The notes under the pieces: model-generated
Seen by the model: the letters and a program-made list of their open reading frames with translations, nothing else
Database searches by the model: none
What the model was told of the DNA's origin: nothing
Source: Eutrigla gurnardus
Taxonomy: Eukaryota > Chordata > Actinopteri > Perciformes > Triglidae
NCBI GenBank assembly: GCA_963514095.1
Contig: OY741271.1
Location: 15,087,772 to 15,151,771 of the forward strand
Direction: 5' to 3'
DNA: 64,000 nt
Part shown: positions 13,301 through 28,300 of the stretch, piece after piece
Layout: the number at the start of each line of letters is the position of its first letter
How positions within the stretch are numbered: the stretch's first letter is position 1
Program-made: the position numbers and the translations under genes

Positions 13301-16300
13301 AGTGGATCTCTTGAGTTAATTCTCCACCACTAATCTCTACCATTAGCATGGCTGCAGTTGTCATTTGATGTGGATGTCACGCAAGTTGATATTTCTAACC
13401 CCAGTTCTCATCCAGTGCGTTTTGTTTTGAATACTGTTATTGTAGCGGTTTATTTCTCTTCTATCATTTGACTTTATTTTGATTCATTTTGCAGTAGTTT
13501 TGGGTGAAATTACACAGGAAGACATTCTTTGATTAAGAAAAACATTTTCAGTGGTGTTGCCTGTTTTTTTTTTCTTTCACAGACTTTTGGGGGTTTTGAT
13601 GGCTGGATTGGTGCTTATCACAATGCTATTACGTTTTTAAAAACTTTATTATGTTAATTATTGTTTCTATCATACGACGGGCTGTCTTTTTTATTCATTA
13701 CAGAGATAAATGGTCTTCACTTCAAATACTGTTACCTGTGTACCTACTTTTTTGGGATTGGTTTCATGAATTTGATTTCTAATATCCTAAGTACCCCTGT
13801 GAAATGCCTGTCCATATCTTTTTGGTTTCTGCCTGCATGTCTGGATGCAATGTTTCAAGTGGCTTGGAAAAGACACTCCGTCTTCTATGATACTAAATGT
13901 CCCACATCCTCTACCAACCCTCCCAATCCTCTCCCTCCCCCCCTCAAATACTCACCCATATGACAGTGCTTTTGGGCTTCCTCCACAGACACCACCCACC
14001 CCAATCTACAACTCCCTGGCACCCAAAACCTGTGGCTGATATTTTTTTTTATTACATTTATTTATTTATTTTGCGTGAATTTATGGTTTCTTTGTTAATG
14101 ATAACTTTTAATTTGGACAATAATATTTCACACTTGACGTCAGTTATTCTGAGCAAACTCTCTTTTGGCTCTTGACGTGTTCAGGTGAGATTTGCGGCTT
14201 CAGGATCCACGGGCAGAATGTCCCCTTCGAGGCAGTGGTCCTGGACAAGTCCACTGGCGAGGGGGTCATCCGGGCCAAGGACAAGCTGGACTGCGAGCTG
14301 CAGAAAGAGCACACCTTCACGATCCAAGCCTACGACTGCGGAGAGGGTCCTGATGGCGCCAACATGAAGAAATCCCACAAGTGAGTCAACCGATTCAGAC
14401 GTTTCTGCATCTGATTGGAACCACGAGTTGCTCTCTGTCTTAGTTTGACTGTAGTTACAACAATCCGAGTGCAGTCAATTCTGCTACAAAAAAGGGATTT
14501 GCATTCATATAGGCACCTCACGGAAATAATTAAGATAATGATGATAATGAAATACAGACTTTTTTTCCCTTTTTTTTAACAATGAACTCCAAAGCTAGAC
14601 TATAATTAAATCCTTCTGCCAATTGTGGGAATTGTCATGGCGGTGATGTCCAAAGTGACCCATATTATTAGTCAGTGTGAACATGAACGGACTTGGAAGA
14701 CATTATCGTAATAATGTAATCATTCATTTTGAAGAATGTTTTTGAACATCCACAGCTGACAGTGTACTAACTCACGCGTGTCCCATTCAGGGCCACCGTC
14801 CACATCCAGGTGAACGACATCAACGAGTATTCACCGGTGTTCAAGGAGAAGTCCTACAAAGCCACCGTTATCGAGGGAAAGAAGTATGACAGCATCCTGA
14901 AGGTGGAGGCGGTGGACGCCGACTGCTCTTTCCAGTTCAGTCAAATCTGTAACTACGAGATTGTCACCCCTGATGTGCCCTTCACCGTCGACAAGGACGG
15001 TAAGAACCTACACCCAGCAGCATTGTGTTAGTGCACGTCGGGGAAAAGCGGCAGTGCGTGCCTAAGAGCCAGGGTTTTATTGACACGCCACATTGATTTG
15101 TGTAAACGAAAGACCGTCACTTAGAATTCAAGGCAGCTTTTTGCCTTTGCGAGATGACGATGGTCTCCTTGAAAAGTCGAGTTGGTCATCCGTGTCAGAC
15201 TGTAGGTTTATTTATCTTTGAGTCTTGTAAAACAAAATTAAAGATCCCGTAAAAGAAGGCTGAGCCTGGATATCTGATGGTTGCTTTGATGAAAAAGAAA
15301 CGCAAGCGGGTGATAATATGAGGAGAACAATCAGTGGGAAGATATAAAATAAGTATTAGAGTCCGACCGATAATATCGGCCCGCCGATATTATCGGTCGA
15401 TATTAGGCATTTTCCAAACTATCAGTATGGGCATTTATAATGACCGATAAACGAATATTTTAAAAATAAAATAAAAACGGACGAAACACCCTTATAGAAC
15501 TTAACAGAATTTGTCTCCAGTCTTGTTCGAAGTTATATTTATGAAGCTTACCAAGTCTTTTAATACTGGTAACTTTATGTTTGGTTGTTATTGTGTTTTT
15601 GTTCAAAGGACTTTAAGTTTTATTTATATCTTAAAGTGTAAGTTTGGCGGAAATTGAAAATAAAGCTATTTTCTGAATGAAAATATATCAACTAAGCCGT
15701 GGAGGAAGTAATTTTCGCTCATCACGCAGTTCAGAGCTAGCACGGGCGGAAGCTAGAGTCCAAAATCGCAAACAGTGGGTTAGCATGGGGCCAACAGCCA
15801 CACGCTTTCAAAATCGCATTTTTAAACCACTAACATTGCTCAAAACAGCGCCAAACCTCGTCAGCAGCTTGCTCTGGGTGTCTACACATAAAACGAAGCA
15901 CCAACAACTCAGTTCATGAACCCGAAGTTTATAACAGAAGACAGTTAAGAACACTCACCAATTCTACCCCTGCCAGCTCCTCGCGAAGGATAGTCCGTAA
16001 GTGTCGATTACCGAACGCAGCTCTCGTGTTCCCGTGTGAGATCTCGCGTGACATGTATGTGCTTCAGATAAGGCTGCTGTCTTGAACTGATTGGAAGTGT
16101 ATACAAACTATCCCGACGTTTTTACCCACCGTTATTAACTTATATTTGGCCAAACTGCCACTAATTTAAAAGTATACTCGTTTTATTCTGGGCGAAATCT
16201 TCAGTGGTCTCCCTCGTTTTGCATTGCGTTCGGTAATCGACACTTACGGACTATCCTTCGCGAGGAGCTGGCAGGGGTAGAATTGGTGAGTGTTCTTAAC

Positions 16301-19300
16301 TGTCTTCTGTTATAAACTTCGGGTTCATGAACTGAGTTGTTGGTGCTTCGTTTTATGTGTAGACACCCAGAGCAAGCTGCTGACGAGGTTTGGCGCTGTT
16401 TTGAGCAATGTTAGTGGTTTAAAAATGCGATTTTGAAAGCGTGTGGCTGTTGGCCCCATGCTAACCCACTGTTTGCGATTTTGGACTCTAGCTTCCGCCC
16501 GTGCTAGCTCTGAACTGCGTGATGAGCGAAAATTACTTCCTCCACGGCTTAGTTGATATATTTTCATTCAGAAAATAGCTTTATTTTCAATTTCCGCCAA
16601 ACTTACACTTTAAGTTTGTATTTTATACATTTTATTTATCAGAACTTTAATATATTTTGATGTTCCTCTGTTCTGTTGTGACAATAAAATAAACAAGTTT
16701 ATTTTTAAACTGCATTATCATATTTTTGTGAACAATCACTAATGTTAGGGAAATCTGTTAATGTTTTGTTACGCGTTTCTGAAATAAAAAAAAATAAAAA
16801 AATATCAGCCGATATATCGGAATATCAGATTTTTAAATCAACAAACTTTTGTATCGGTATCGGCCTTCAAAATCCTTTATCGGTCGGGCTCTAATAAGCA
16901 TATATGTTGGTGAAGGTTCTCAACTGTGACATCTAATTAGTGTTTGAGGTGGCGGGAAAAGGACCTGAGATAAGATGTGATCTTTATCAGACAGATTCCA
17001 TCACTTTCTTTTCATCACTTGCATGCTTATCAGACTACACATTAGCTTGGTAATGAACTCTCAGCTCAAAAGCTCTTTATGAATGTCTCAGCATAGCTGT
17101 AGCTTTGAAATTAAACACACTCTTATTTTCCTTTTTTGCTCAGGCTTCATCAAGAACACTGAGAAACTGAGCTACGGTAAAGAGCGCATGTACAAGCTGA
17201 CGGTGACGGCCTACGACTGTGGAAAGAACCGAGCCTCCGAGGACGTTCTGGTCAAGATCAGCGTCAAGCCCACCTGCAAACCCAGCTGGCAAGGTATTAA
17301 AGCTCTCTTCTAGTCCCTGCAGCTCGTCATCCATCGCTGTTTAGGTGTGTCTCTGTGTTGAACAAAAGCAATCTACCGATGCAGAATCCACACAGGCCAC
17401 CATTGTCAAAAAGGTTATTTAACTCCTTTAAGCTGCAGCTCCTTTTATCCATTTTCAAAGAACCGAAGTGCTTCTCAAAGAGTAGTTTCTATTGACAGCT
17501 GCCGTATTGGCTGGTCACATGTTGTTGGTTTTGTGCATGAGAACATCTTTTCATTATTTTCTACCCCTCGCTTCCTCTTTCAGGCTTCAATAAGAGGATT
17601 GAATACGAGCCTGGCACGGGTAGCCTGGCTCTTTTCCCCAGCATGCACTTGGAGACCTGCGACGAGCCAATCACGTCCATCCGCGCCAACATTGACCTGG
17701 AAACCAACCACATTGGGAAGGGCTGCGACCGCGATACCTACTCTGAGAAGTCACTGCACAAGCTGTGTGGTAAGTAACTGCTCCGCTTGAAATGGTTGTT
17801 CTCAGTAGTGCATCATCGGAATGTAATTATACATTTTTTTTTAAAGAAAAATCAAGCGCCCTAATTGCCATTGTACTCTTTGATTGTTTTGTAGGAGCAA
17901 GCTCTGGCACCGTGGAGCTTCTGCCTGCGCCCAGCAGCTCCACCAACTGGACGGTAGGGCTGCCCACCGATAACGGCCACGACAGCGACCAGGTGTTTGA
18001 GTTCAACGGCACGCAGGCCATTAAGGTTCCTGATGGCATGGTGAGCACCAGCCTGAAGGAGCCCTTCACCATCTCTGTGTGGATGAGACATGGCCCCGGG
18101 GCCCACGAGAAGGAAACCATCCTCTGCAACTCTGACAAGACAGGTAACAATCCTGGAGAGGAGAACAATTTAATTGTTTGAAGGTTTTTTTAGCGACATC
18201 TTGACTGTTTTAAATCCCTGGTTTGACTTTTAGTTTTTTGAGGTGAAACCAAGCTATTTTACTTAATTTTCACGTTTCTGGTGTTATTAAAGAGTTCTTT
18301 TCTTATGAGTAATATTTGTAAAACTCTGGTGAACAATTACTATAATTATTTGTAAGTCAAACTATGAACTTGTACATGAATATACCTGTTATTTATAGAG
18401 TTAAAAACTACTGATTGGACCATTTGACATGAATGCGAGAAGCAAATTGAAGCAGCACTATAATTATACATACAACTTGTACCCCACAAGTGTTTACCAT
18501 TGTTTAGACCAGATGATCAGATCCGTTATTTAACACATTTTCATAACATATTTAGTATCTAATGTCAACTAGATATTATTGCTGAACCTATAGTGTCTGA
18601 AAATATGCCTCTAAAATGAATAGTGGCTGACTGCCAGATGCAGTGATTAACACCGAATAGCTTCGGTCCAGTGAAGCACTTCCTCTGTGTTGAGGCCAAA
18701 CTGGCGGACTAACACACGGAAACTTTCTCACCTCTACCGAGGGCACTCTGACCTTTCCATTTCTGTCACTTGTTGTAAAATTTTCTGGATCTTATTGACT
18801 GTAAAGTCTCTGCGACATCAGTGAGAGACAGTTCATCAGCGACTGCTTATATAAGAAGGATTACATCAGAACGGCTGCGCCCCGGACAGGAAGCTCCCAT
18901 AACCATGATTTCATCAGCACCATTCATGACCTTCTTTCAGCGCAGTGTCTGTTTCACAGAAACATGAATGTCTCGCATTCATTTCATCTTCAGTTCTCAT
19001 ACTGAAACTACATCTTAGCATACACATTAGACTTTGGACCACATTGTCACTAGAGAAGGGGTGAAACTATTATCAAATGGATCTGTTATTTTTTGATAAA
19101 TTAATACATCAGTTAAATGCAGACTATTAATTGTAAAATGTCGGACCAGCCACTTAAATAACATGATCGCTGTGATGAAAACAGACAATCTGTGTTGCAT
19201 CAAGCATGGCATAAATATGTAAAAAGATTGTACACTCACATGCCCACCGGGCACAACACACACACTCCTACTAAGGCCTTAGTTATTGATGTACTGTAAA

Positions 19301-22300
19301 ACGTTTGCTTAATAGCCAAACAGAATTAAACTACATATGTAATCTTTGTACCAATTGGTGTTTGGGAAAAATATTTACTGAAGGAAGAGAAGAAAAATGA
19401 AAGATGAATCATGCCTTTTTGAATTCTCTTGTTTTTGTTGGCTTCCTCCACAAAGGAAGGTACTCGTTATGGAACTGGTTTCACAACTGGTTTCACTGTG
19501 ATTTGTTCTGCCAGTGTGAGGACCAGTTGAGGCACGCTTGTGCATTATCAAATTGTTAACGGCTGATGATGACAACGTCTCTGAAATGTGTGACTTCTGG
19601 GATTTATTTGTTTAAGCATTAGGCAGACGGCTACAGGCTTGTGCTTGTGACTTCAGTGTTTACATTCAAGTAATTTACTGCCCTCTTCTGTGTAATCATC
19701 AGTAAATATAACACAGTAATGCCAGAGAATCCACAAGACTTTTTCTTTTCTTTTCTGTAGTTACTTTTGTGTTTCTCATGGGCTCTACAGAAGTCATGTT
19801 TGGTGGCAGTTGATAAAAAATGAATCACCACTCATCCTCCAAATATTCACATTCTCCTCTGCAGAGATGAACAGACACCACTACTCGCTGTACGTCCACA
19901 ACTGCAGACTGATCCTCCTGCTCCGCCAGGATCCGTCAGAGGCCGAAAACTACAAACCAGCCGAGTTCCACTGGAAGCTCGACCAGGTCAGCTGCTTCTC
20001 ATATCTTTGTGTGCAGGGTTTAGAAGATGATACTCTGTGTCCCACATGATGTTTAACCAAGAGTAAAGTTAGTTACAGACCACTGTGTAACTTTCACCCA
20101 ATTTCTTTGTATTCCCTCTGCTGTGTTCTTCACAGGCGTGTGACAAAGAGTGGCATCACTATGTGCTGAATGTGGAGTTCCCCGCCGTGTCTCTATTTGT
20201 GGACGGCACCACCTTCGAGCCCTTCCTGGTCACAGAGGACTACCCACTGCACTCCTCCAAGATCGAAACGCAGCTCACCATTGGTGCCTGCTGGCAAGGT
20301 AAACTCTTGCTATATCAATGCTATAATATTAAATGAGACATAATTCTCAAACAAAGTGACAAAACGTATTAATTTACGAATAAGTTTAAAGCACAAAAAG
20401 GTGTTGTTTTTGGTACATTTGGTGGCTAAAAAACTGTTTTAAAGCTTCCTGATAATCTGTTATTACATTATAATTCGAGTTTGTGTGAAGATGTAGCGTG
20501 CATGATATTCTCTAAACTCTTAGTTAGATTCTCAAATGATGCACTATGGCGTATGCATTTACCGTCTGAATCTCTACTGCAGAATCCTCAACCTTCCTCC
20601 CTGTCTCTTCCTGCTCTCTTGTTTCTGTCCTTTACAGACAACTCAGGACATGACAATGACACTGAGTCAGTCTCTGAGCCCACCTCAGGTTGCTCAAAAA
20701 ATTCCCTTACTCTTCCTCAAATGTGTTCATGTGTCCTCCATGTCCTCCCACCACCCTAACTGCATCTTCATACCATTTTGACTAGAATGACACATTGTAG
20801 ATGCAGACAGATTTGGGTTTTTCTGTAACAGTTAGGGGCATGATGCAGTGTGGATGTGATTTTTTACGTTTTCTTCATTCTTCATTTTTACACTTTTCTC
20901 ACTGCAGCAGCCAGTTTTTCACCTCGACTTGACACGCCTGAGCAGAAATAGACATACCATGAGCACAAAGTTCTGACCTGGCTGCAGCATTTTTAGTTGT
21001 GCAAGCTCTTCTTTTATAACATGACCTTTGGGTCAGAAACGGTAACGCTTCCATATCAGTTAACAGATGTACTGCAGCACACACACACACACACACACAC
21101 CACTGGATGATGGTGTGACCTTGAGACGTGGAGGTCTGCAGTGGCGCAGACTGATACAGGAAAATACGACACAATCGTTTCGCCTCTCATTTGACGGGTT
21201 TGGTGAACATCACAGTTATACTGAAATACTCAGTTATATTTAAATTTTAAGAGTCATCATTTTTATTTTTTAAGCATTTTGCAGTCCTTCAATAGAGGGG
21301 ATTCATTTCATTATGTTCGATGCATTTTTTTTTTTCCTATTGGTGTAATTTTTTCCACAGTAAGGCAGCATTGCATGGATAAGGCATGTACCCTCTCATC
21401 CATCATTCTCCTGTCTGCCTCACTGGGCCTCAGGCCTTGTAAGGGCACACATACTAACTTGCATGAACACCATTCAGGCCAGCTTTGCATACTGAGACAG
21501 CATGCTTGAATCACCAGCCCAGAAATGGTGAAGTCTGTGGGATGTACACTTGAGTAACTACTACTATGTGTGTTTTCTTCTCCTCTTCACTATCCCGACC
21601 TCCCCCAGGTGGAAATGCTCGAATGGCTCAGTTTTTCCGGGGGAACCTAGCGGGGCTGATGATCCGCTCTGGTAAGCTGGAGAACAAGAAGGTGATCGAC
21701 TGTTTATACACGTGCAAGGAAGGACTGGACGTGCAGCTGCCTGAGGAGGTAGCTTCAGCTGTCAAGGTGAGGAGAGCGTCAAGAAAATGGTCTCAAGTCA
21801 GTGGTTCCAGACATTGAGGCCGTGTGATCCTTTTGCAGGTTGCATTTATGTGTGGATTGTGATCAGTAAAAATCAAATAGGGATCTGAACAGTTTGTAGA
21901 GGCCTGAAGAGGTTGGAATATCCTGTAATTTACAATGGAAAAAGCAGAGATTCCAGCAAAATAGGAAACATTAAATTATTTTCTATTTTGTCAGTCACCC
22001 TGCAACCCCTCAGATTAATCTTGCAACCCATTTGGGGAATCCTAACCCCAAGGCTTGAAGCCACTGCTCTAACTGAAGTATGAACTATGAACTATGTGAA
22101 TTAAATATATATCAGCCAGAAATCGACAATTTCAGCTGTATGGTCAATAGTTCCAGGTTCCTCTGGAATATGGGGAACCTGGACAGGGCTTTGTGTGTGA
22201 CACATTAATTAAACTTGCTTGTCAGATGTTTTATTAATAGCTTATTGTCAGCTTGACGGCACACTTACGCATTTTGGGTGTCACCTTATATTTTCTTAGG

Positions 22301-25300
22301 TTGAGTTCAACCCCAACCAATCCTCTCTGACCGTGGAGGGTGATGACATAGATGCCTTTGACAAGGTCATGCAGCACATCTCCTACTTGAACTCCCGCCA
22401 GTTCCCGACCCCTGGAATCAGGCACCTTCGCATCTCCACCACTGTAAAGTGAGTAGCAGAAACCAAAAATGCCAGCTGTTATCCCATGTCACCTCGTCTG
22501 TCGGCAGCAGAGCCAGAGAGGGTTTGTCTTTCTGCTTTAAATGCAAGGATTGTTTCGTGAGTTAAAATAGAGGTCAAGAGTTTTTCCTAATTTCCATAAC
22601 AAAGAAAGTAAACACGAAATGTTTTGGGGTTGGAAAAAGAGCTGTGCGAGTCTGCATTTTGTTTTTCAGTTCTCTTTGATGTAGGTTTTTTTTATGTATT
22701 CAGGGAATGAAATGTGAATAACAAAACAACATTACATTTACAGATATATATGAAACGTAATAAGATTTGAGGTTTCTGCAGAGTTTACTCTAAGATCACT
22801 TCCAGTTAGTGTTGCAGTTTAACATTGCTTCTTATTTGCATATGTGCAAATGTGTATCAACACAGAGTTTGATTGGGTGCACTGAATAATAAATGATGAA
22901 GTTCCTTCAGTTTATTTCTACCTGCGAGGGCAACTTTCCAGCTGTTGGTGCAATCCAAATACATGTAGTGGAAGCCCTGTAATAAGCAATGTGGATTTGT
23001 ATTCACAGTGAAATGCAAAATGACTCCCGTTTTACCCTGTAAGCTTTTCTCCACGCCATCAAGTACACAAATACAAAACAGGAATACATTCCTTTACTTC
23101 CTGGAAAACAGCATTGTATTTCTTAGTACGACACATCCAAACAGTTAGAACACGTAAAACAACTGCACACAGTTACTTAAAGAGTTTCAAAAACAGTTCC
23201 TCAGCCATTTCTATCAAACCACTTTAACTACTTCTCAGCTTCTGGAGATTACTAAATTGTGGGCCAAATGTATAAATGATGGGTACAGACAAAAAACATG
23301 CATAGGCCTAAAATCCCCACACATAAACTGGTATAAAGGAGGAATGTGTAGAACACGGATTGTGTTTATGATTTTTGCAGGCTGTAAAATCTCAATCAAA
23401 GGCACATTTATTTTTATTTACATTTAAGCCATCATCACACTGTTGGTGTTTAATTGTGAAGCACTTTGCACAGTCTGTTTCAATATGAACGCTGTGAATA
23501 AATCATTGATTATCCTTCTGAGGTTTAATAATTATGATGTTTGAGAATTTACCTCAATATTGGTTTGCAGAAATGTGATAATTTAGTGGTATCAACACTT
23601 TAAACAGCCACCGTCGTGTGTAAGAAGCGCTAATTGAAAACCTTGCCAGTGTGACAGTCGGTGAAATTGCACATTTATTTACCGTATTTCTCATTGACGG
23701 GTCTAACGCGTGGTGGAACAGAAGCAAGGTGTTGAAATGAAGCTTGTACTTCACATTGATTGAGATTGTCTGTTTCTGTGTGCATACATCTGGTATTCAC
23801 TTTCATTTGTCATGTTTGTTCTGAAGCTGTAAAAGTCCATCTTAGTGTTTGTCTTCCCCGTCACCTTGCCTGAACCAGACATACATGAGGATGTGGAAGC
23901 AGTGCACATTGAAAATGCCCCTCTTGTCTTTCAAAGCAGAGGGAGAAGCAGCAATACATGATAAAAGAGGTCCCAGGTATTCAAACTTAAATCTTCCCCC
24001 AGATGCTTCAATGAGGAGTCCTGCGTAACAGTGCCAGACGCCGAAGGTTATGTGATGGTGCTGCAGCCCGAAGAGCCCAAGATCAGCCTGAGCGGCATCG
24101 ACCACTTCGCCCGCAGCGCTGCAGAATTTGAGAGCCAGGAAGGCGTGACGCTGTTCCCCGAGCTACGCATTGTGAGCACCATCACCCGCGAAGTGGAGGC
24201 CGAGACGGAGTCTGAAGCGGCAGAGGGAGCTGATGACGACCCTACTGGTGAGAGACGTGCACATATGTCCCCTACAGTAACCCCCGGATAATGTTAGAGG
24301 GTATTTGTAGATGTAACCCATTTTTCAGTGTGCTCATCCTCTGAGTTTATACACTGAATTTCTACTTCAACATATGTAATCTTACTCAAGTGCTCCCTGA
24401 TGCGGTGCGATGCTAGTGTGACGCCTTATCCGCTGCCTTGGTTGAGCTTCCTTACACACTGAATGTGAATGCAGCGTAGATGACAGTAGCAGGTGATGGC
24501 GAGGATTATGCCTCGTGGCCGAAGGGATTGGACAGAGACGGGGCGAGGGAGGAAAGAGATAAGTTGTTTACTCCTTTATGGGAGGGGCAGTGGCGAGCCA
24601 GCCATCTGTTGGGCCCGTAAATGAGCTAAGACGTGGAGAGACAATAGACCTGACACAGTTACAGCGGGATGCAGTGTCCTGTGGTGAACAGCAGGCCATG
24701 TGGGTCAAAATGGCTTACAGTGATCTGTAGCTATTACCTGCATTACTCCGCCCCACCGACCACATACAACAAACAAGAGATGTCACAGGATATGACCAAG
24801 ATTCATGTCATAGTGGCTTCCAGGGGGTCAAAAGGTGAAAGACTGAATGTGCATGGAATATTTATTTTATTCAGAAGAATGGTGCATCAGCAGGGCTATT
24901 AAGATATAGTTACATTTGAATTATTCATTCAAATAGCTTTGATTTGTATACGAGTTTCTGAGCTGCTTTCCATGTTTTACACTTCTGTTCTTAAATTGTT
25001 TTTTTCGTAGATGATATATTATTAACCTGACCTCTGTTGATAAAGTACAACCACACTGCTATTTAACACTAAACATGGAGCTTATTTGCTGCTCACAACA
25101 TTGTCAACCTGTGTTATATTGATGAGGAAATTTGGAGCCGCTATGGTTGGACTGTTAATTGTCCTTTTATGATCATGCATCATATTAATTATGAAACTGT
25201 GGTGGCCCATATTATGCTATCTTGGATGCTTCGTCCTCTAGATTCACTTCTTCTTCGGACCCTCACCTTTTTTCCATTATCTGCTCTCCTAATAAAACTA

Positions 25301-28300
25301 ATACTAGTCTTTGTATTCATGAACTATTAACTTGATGTGAACAGGAAGATGTTTTAATCTTGAAGGTGTTTGGTAGAGAATATCATGTTTTTCTCATCTT
25401 GTATACATTCCAGTGTTAACATGTTTAAAGGGAACTCCACCAATTTTACACATCAAGTCTGAAGGTGTTGAGTTACAAAGAAATGATCTTACTCATCTCC
25501 GCTTGAGGCTGGCGGCTAAGCGCGACATTAGCTGCTTCTAGCATAAGAATCTCTGATCTCAATCTGTGGCCCAACTGTGGGTTGAGTTTGATTCTGGGTA
25601 ATGTAGGCAGCAAGTTCTGCTTTAATCCATGTGTTTTTTTTAAGCCGTGAGTCTGACATGTTATAGGAGTGTAATCCTAAATAAGTAGAGTAGTCTACCA
25701 ACACTACCAACAAACTTACAATCCAAAATTTGAGAAGAGCCCTACAACCCTTCATTCTAAATAATTTCTCCCCACTGTTCATCCAGTCCAAGAGACGGTG
25801 GTGTCTGAAGAGATCATGCACAACCTGGACACGTGTGAAGTGTCTGTGGTGGGAGACGAGCTGGACGGGGAGCACGAGGGCCTGGAGGTGGACATGTCCC
25901 AGCTGCAGCAGCATGGCCTGGAGATGAGTTCCTCTAACCTGGGCCTCGTCGTCACTGGTACGGACACAGAGCTCAACTGGCACAAAGCAATGTTATAATG
26001 ATAGCTTTGCAGAATATATCTGCTTTACATAAGAAGGAAATTATTTGGCCTGACATGTAAAAACATAAATAAATAAGCATCCTTATATAATGCAAAATTC
26101 TGGAGTGATTTGAAGTCAAAGTTACCAAATCTACTGTCCCCCATGAGAATAATTTACTTAGACCTATTGGGCACTTTCTGGTGATCACATTTCTCTTTGA
26201 CACAAGCTCCTCTCTGCGTTCCAGGTGTGAACACCATGGCCAACTACGAGCAGGTCCTGCATCTTATCCGCTACAAGAACTGGCACACCGAGGCTCTCTT
26301 TGACAGGAAATTCAAACTGGTCTGCTCTGAACTCAACGGTCGCTACATCAGCAATGACTTCAAGGTTGAGGTATGACCACGCATTTGTTTGATGGCTCAC
26401 AACGGTGACGCATTATAAAACAGTGCAAGCAGTGCCTTAATACACTAAAGCATTCGTGTAGCCCTTAACAATACTTCTACATCTAAAATAGAGATCTGTT
26501 AACAACATTTTGTGACCATTTCTGTTTTTTTCTGTTCTTTCAAGGTGAATGTAATCCACACAGCCAATCCCATGGAGCATGCCAACAATGCCATGGTGCA
26601 GCCTAACTTCATCAACCCTGTGCATCATGCCTCTGTTGATCTGTCCGGACACAACCTGGTCAACGCTCACCAGGCATCAGGTACTGTAACATGAAATGCT
26701 AGGGTTAGAAAGAAACCACAGAATGTTTCTTTCTTTGTCCTTTGTGTCATACATTTACACACCACACGTTTTTTACTCTACCAACGCACAGTCTGAGCAA
26801 CAGTAAGTCATGCTTGAACTGGTCATTATGTTAAATGAATGAATCCCGGTTTCGGTTCCACCCAAGAAACACACACTTTAGGCATAAGGATATAAATTAC
26901 AATCATTTGATGATGATGATTCAACTTGGTCATTTTTGCAGACAGCCCTTTTCTCACATGTTTAAATGAATACCAAATGCCATAATCAAACCAGTAATCT
27001 TCTTAATTGTTGTTGCTGGTGTGGCAAGCATGGCTCGGGATGGATTACAATCTATTAACCCAAAGTAGGGCACATATGAAACACTGCTGTATTTTTTTAT
27101 TTTTTTTTATGGCACAAGTTTAGGGATTACACTTGAGTGCTGTCTGTGACATCTGTACACACGGCGGTTCTGAACACAACCTTTTACTTCCCGGCTTCAG
27201 TAATCCTCTGGGCTGTCAAAGTCACTAAGCCTGCCACGCAAAAGAGAGGCCCTTTCCTGCTAACACGGGGCAAAGTGGAGCAGGTTGGAGACGGGCGAAG
27301 CTATTTAAGGAAAGACGCACCTAGAGCTGCCGAAAGCGTTCATCTGCAGTTTATTAAGAAGCCATTAAAATCAGCGCTGGCACACCATGAAACTGGAGCC
27401 CTTGAAACGCCCTCAGACAGACATGGAAGCTGTGTCTCCCCCCCACATAAAGCTCTATAAGGGTTTTTAATGTGCAGATTGAACACAGCTTATGTCTAAC
27501 CTGTCATTTGGGTTTTATTTTTGTTTGCCTCACCACAGTGGTTCCCAGCGCAGCCACCATTGTCATTGTGGTGTGTGTCAGCTTCCTGGTGTTCATGATC
27601 ATCCTGGGCGTGTTCCGCATCCGAGCCGCACACCAGCGCACCATGGGAGACCAGGAGAACGGCAAGGAGAACGAGATGGACTGGGACGACTCGGCCCTCA
27701 CCATCACCGTCAACCCCATGGAGGTAAAAACACACGCAGTGTTTGCAGCGAGGCAACATGGGTGGAAGTATTTTCTGGTGTTTAGCCAGCGAAAAGCTTA
27801 ACAGAATGTCACTTCTCCACAAAATGTGGTGCTAATGCTCTCCACATGATGTTGTGACTGCAGCATAGTTTCTTCTGAGCTGGTGCAACCACCTCGTGGA
27901 GATTTAGAGCATTTTTTTGTGCCCCAGCCAATAAAGCAGCACCAATATTTTTTTTATATTAACAACAGTGTTACTTTATACGTACATAGTTAGCACAGGT
28001 TCAAGAACATGTGAAGCTATAAACACGAAGGGGCAGTTTAGATCTCTAAATATTTACAGTCTTGTGCCTCTTCACGAACAACCCCGCCCTCTTTCCCTCT
28101 GTCGCCAATGCAGACGTACGAGGACCAGCACAGCAGCGAGGAGGAGGAGGAAGAGGAGGAGGAGAGCGAGGATGGAGAGGAGGAAGATGACATCACAAGC
28201 GCTGAGTCGGAGAGCAGCGAGGACGAGGAGGGCGCGGAGCCAGAGGACCAGCAGGGGGCCAGCAGACAGCAGCAGCTGGAGTGGGACGACTCCACCCTCA

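Noticed and set aside
15677..16567. Two identical 80-residue open frames on opposite strands as a duplicated gene
   Set aside because: They are simply the two arms of the palindrome in the hAT element; no similarity to a known protein and no sign of selection on the frame.
27137..27460. 107-residue open frame between CLSTN1 exons
   Set aside because: The frame does not continue the CLSTN1 protein, lacks an acceptor and donor pair, and matches nothing I know.
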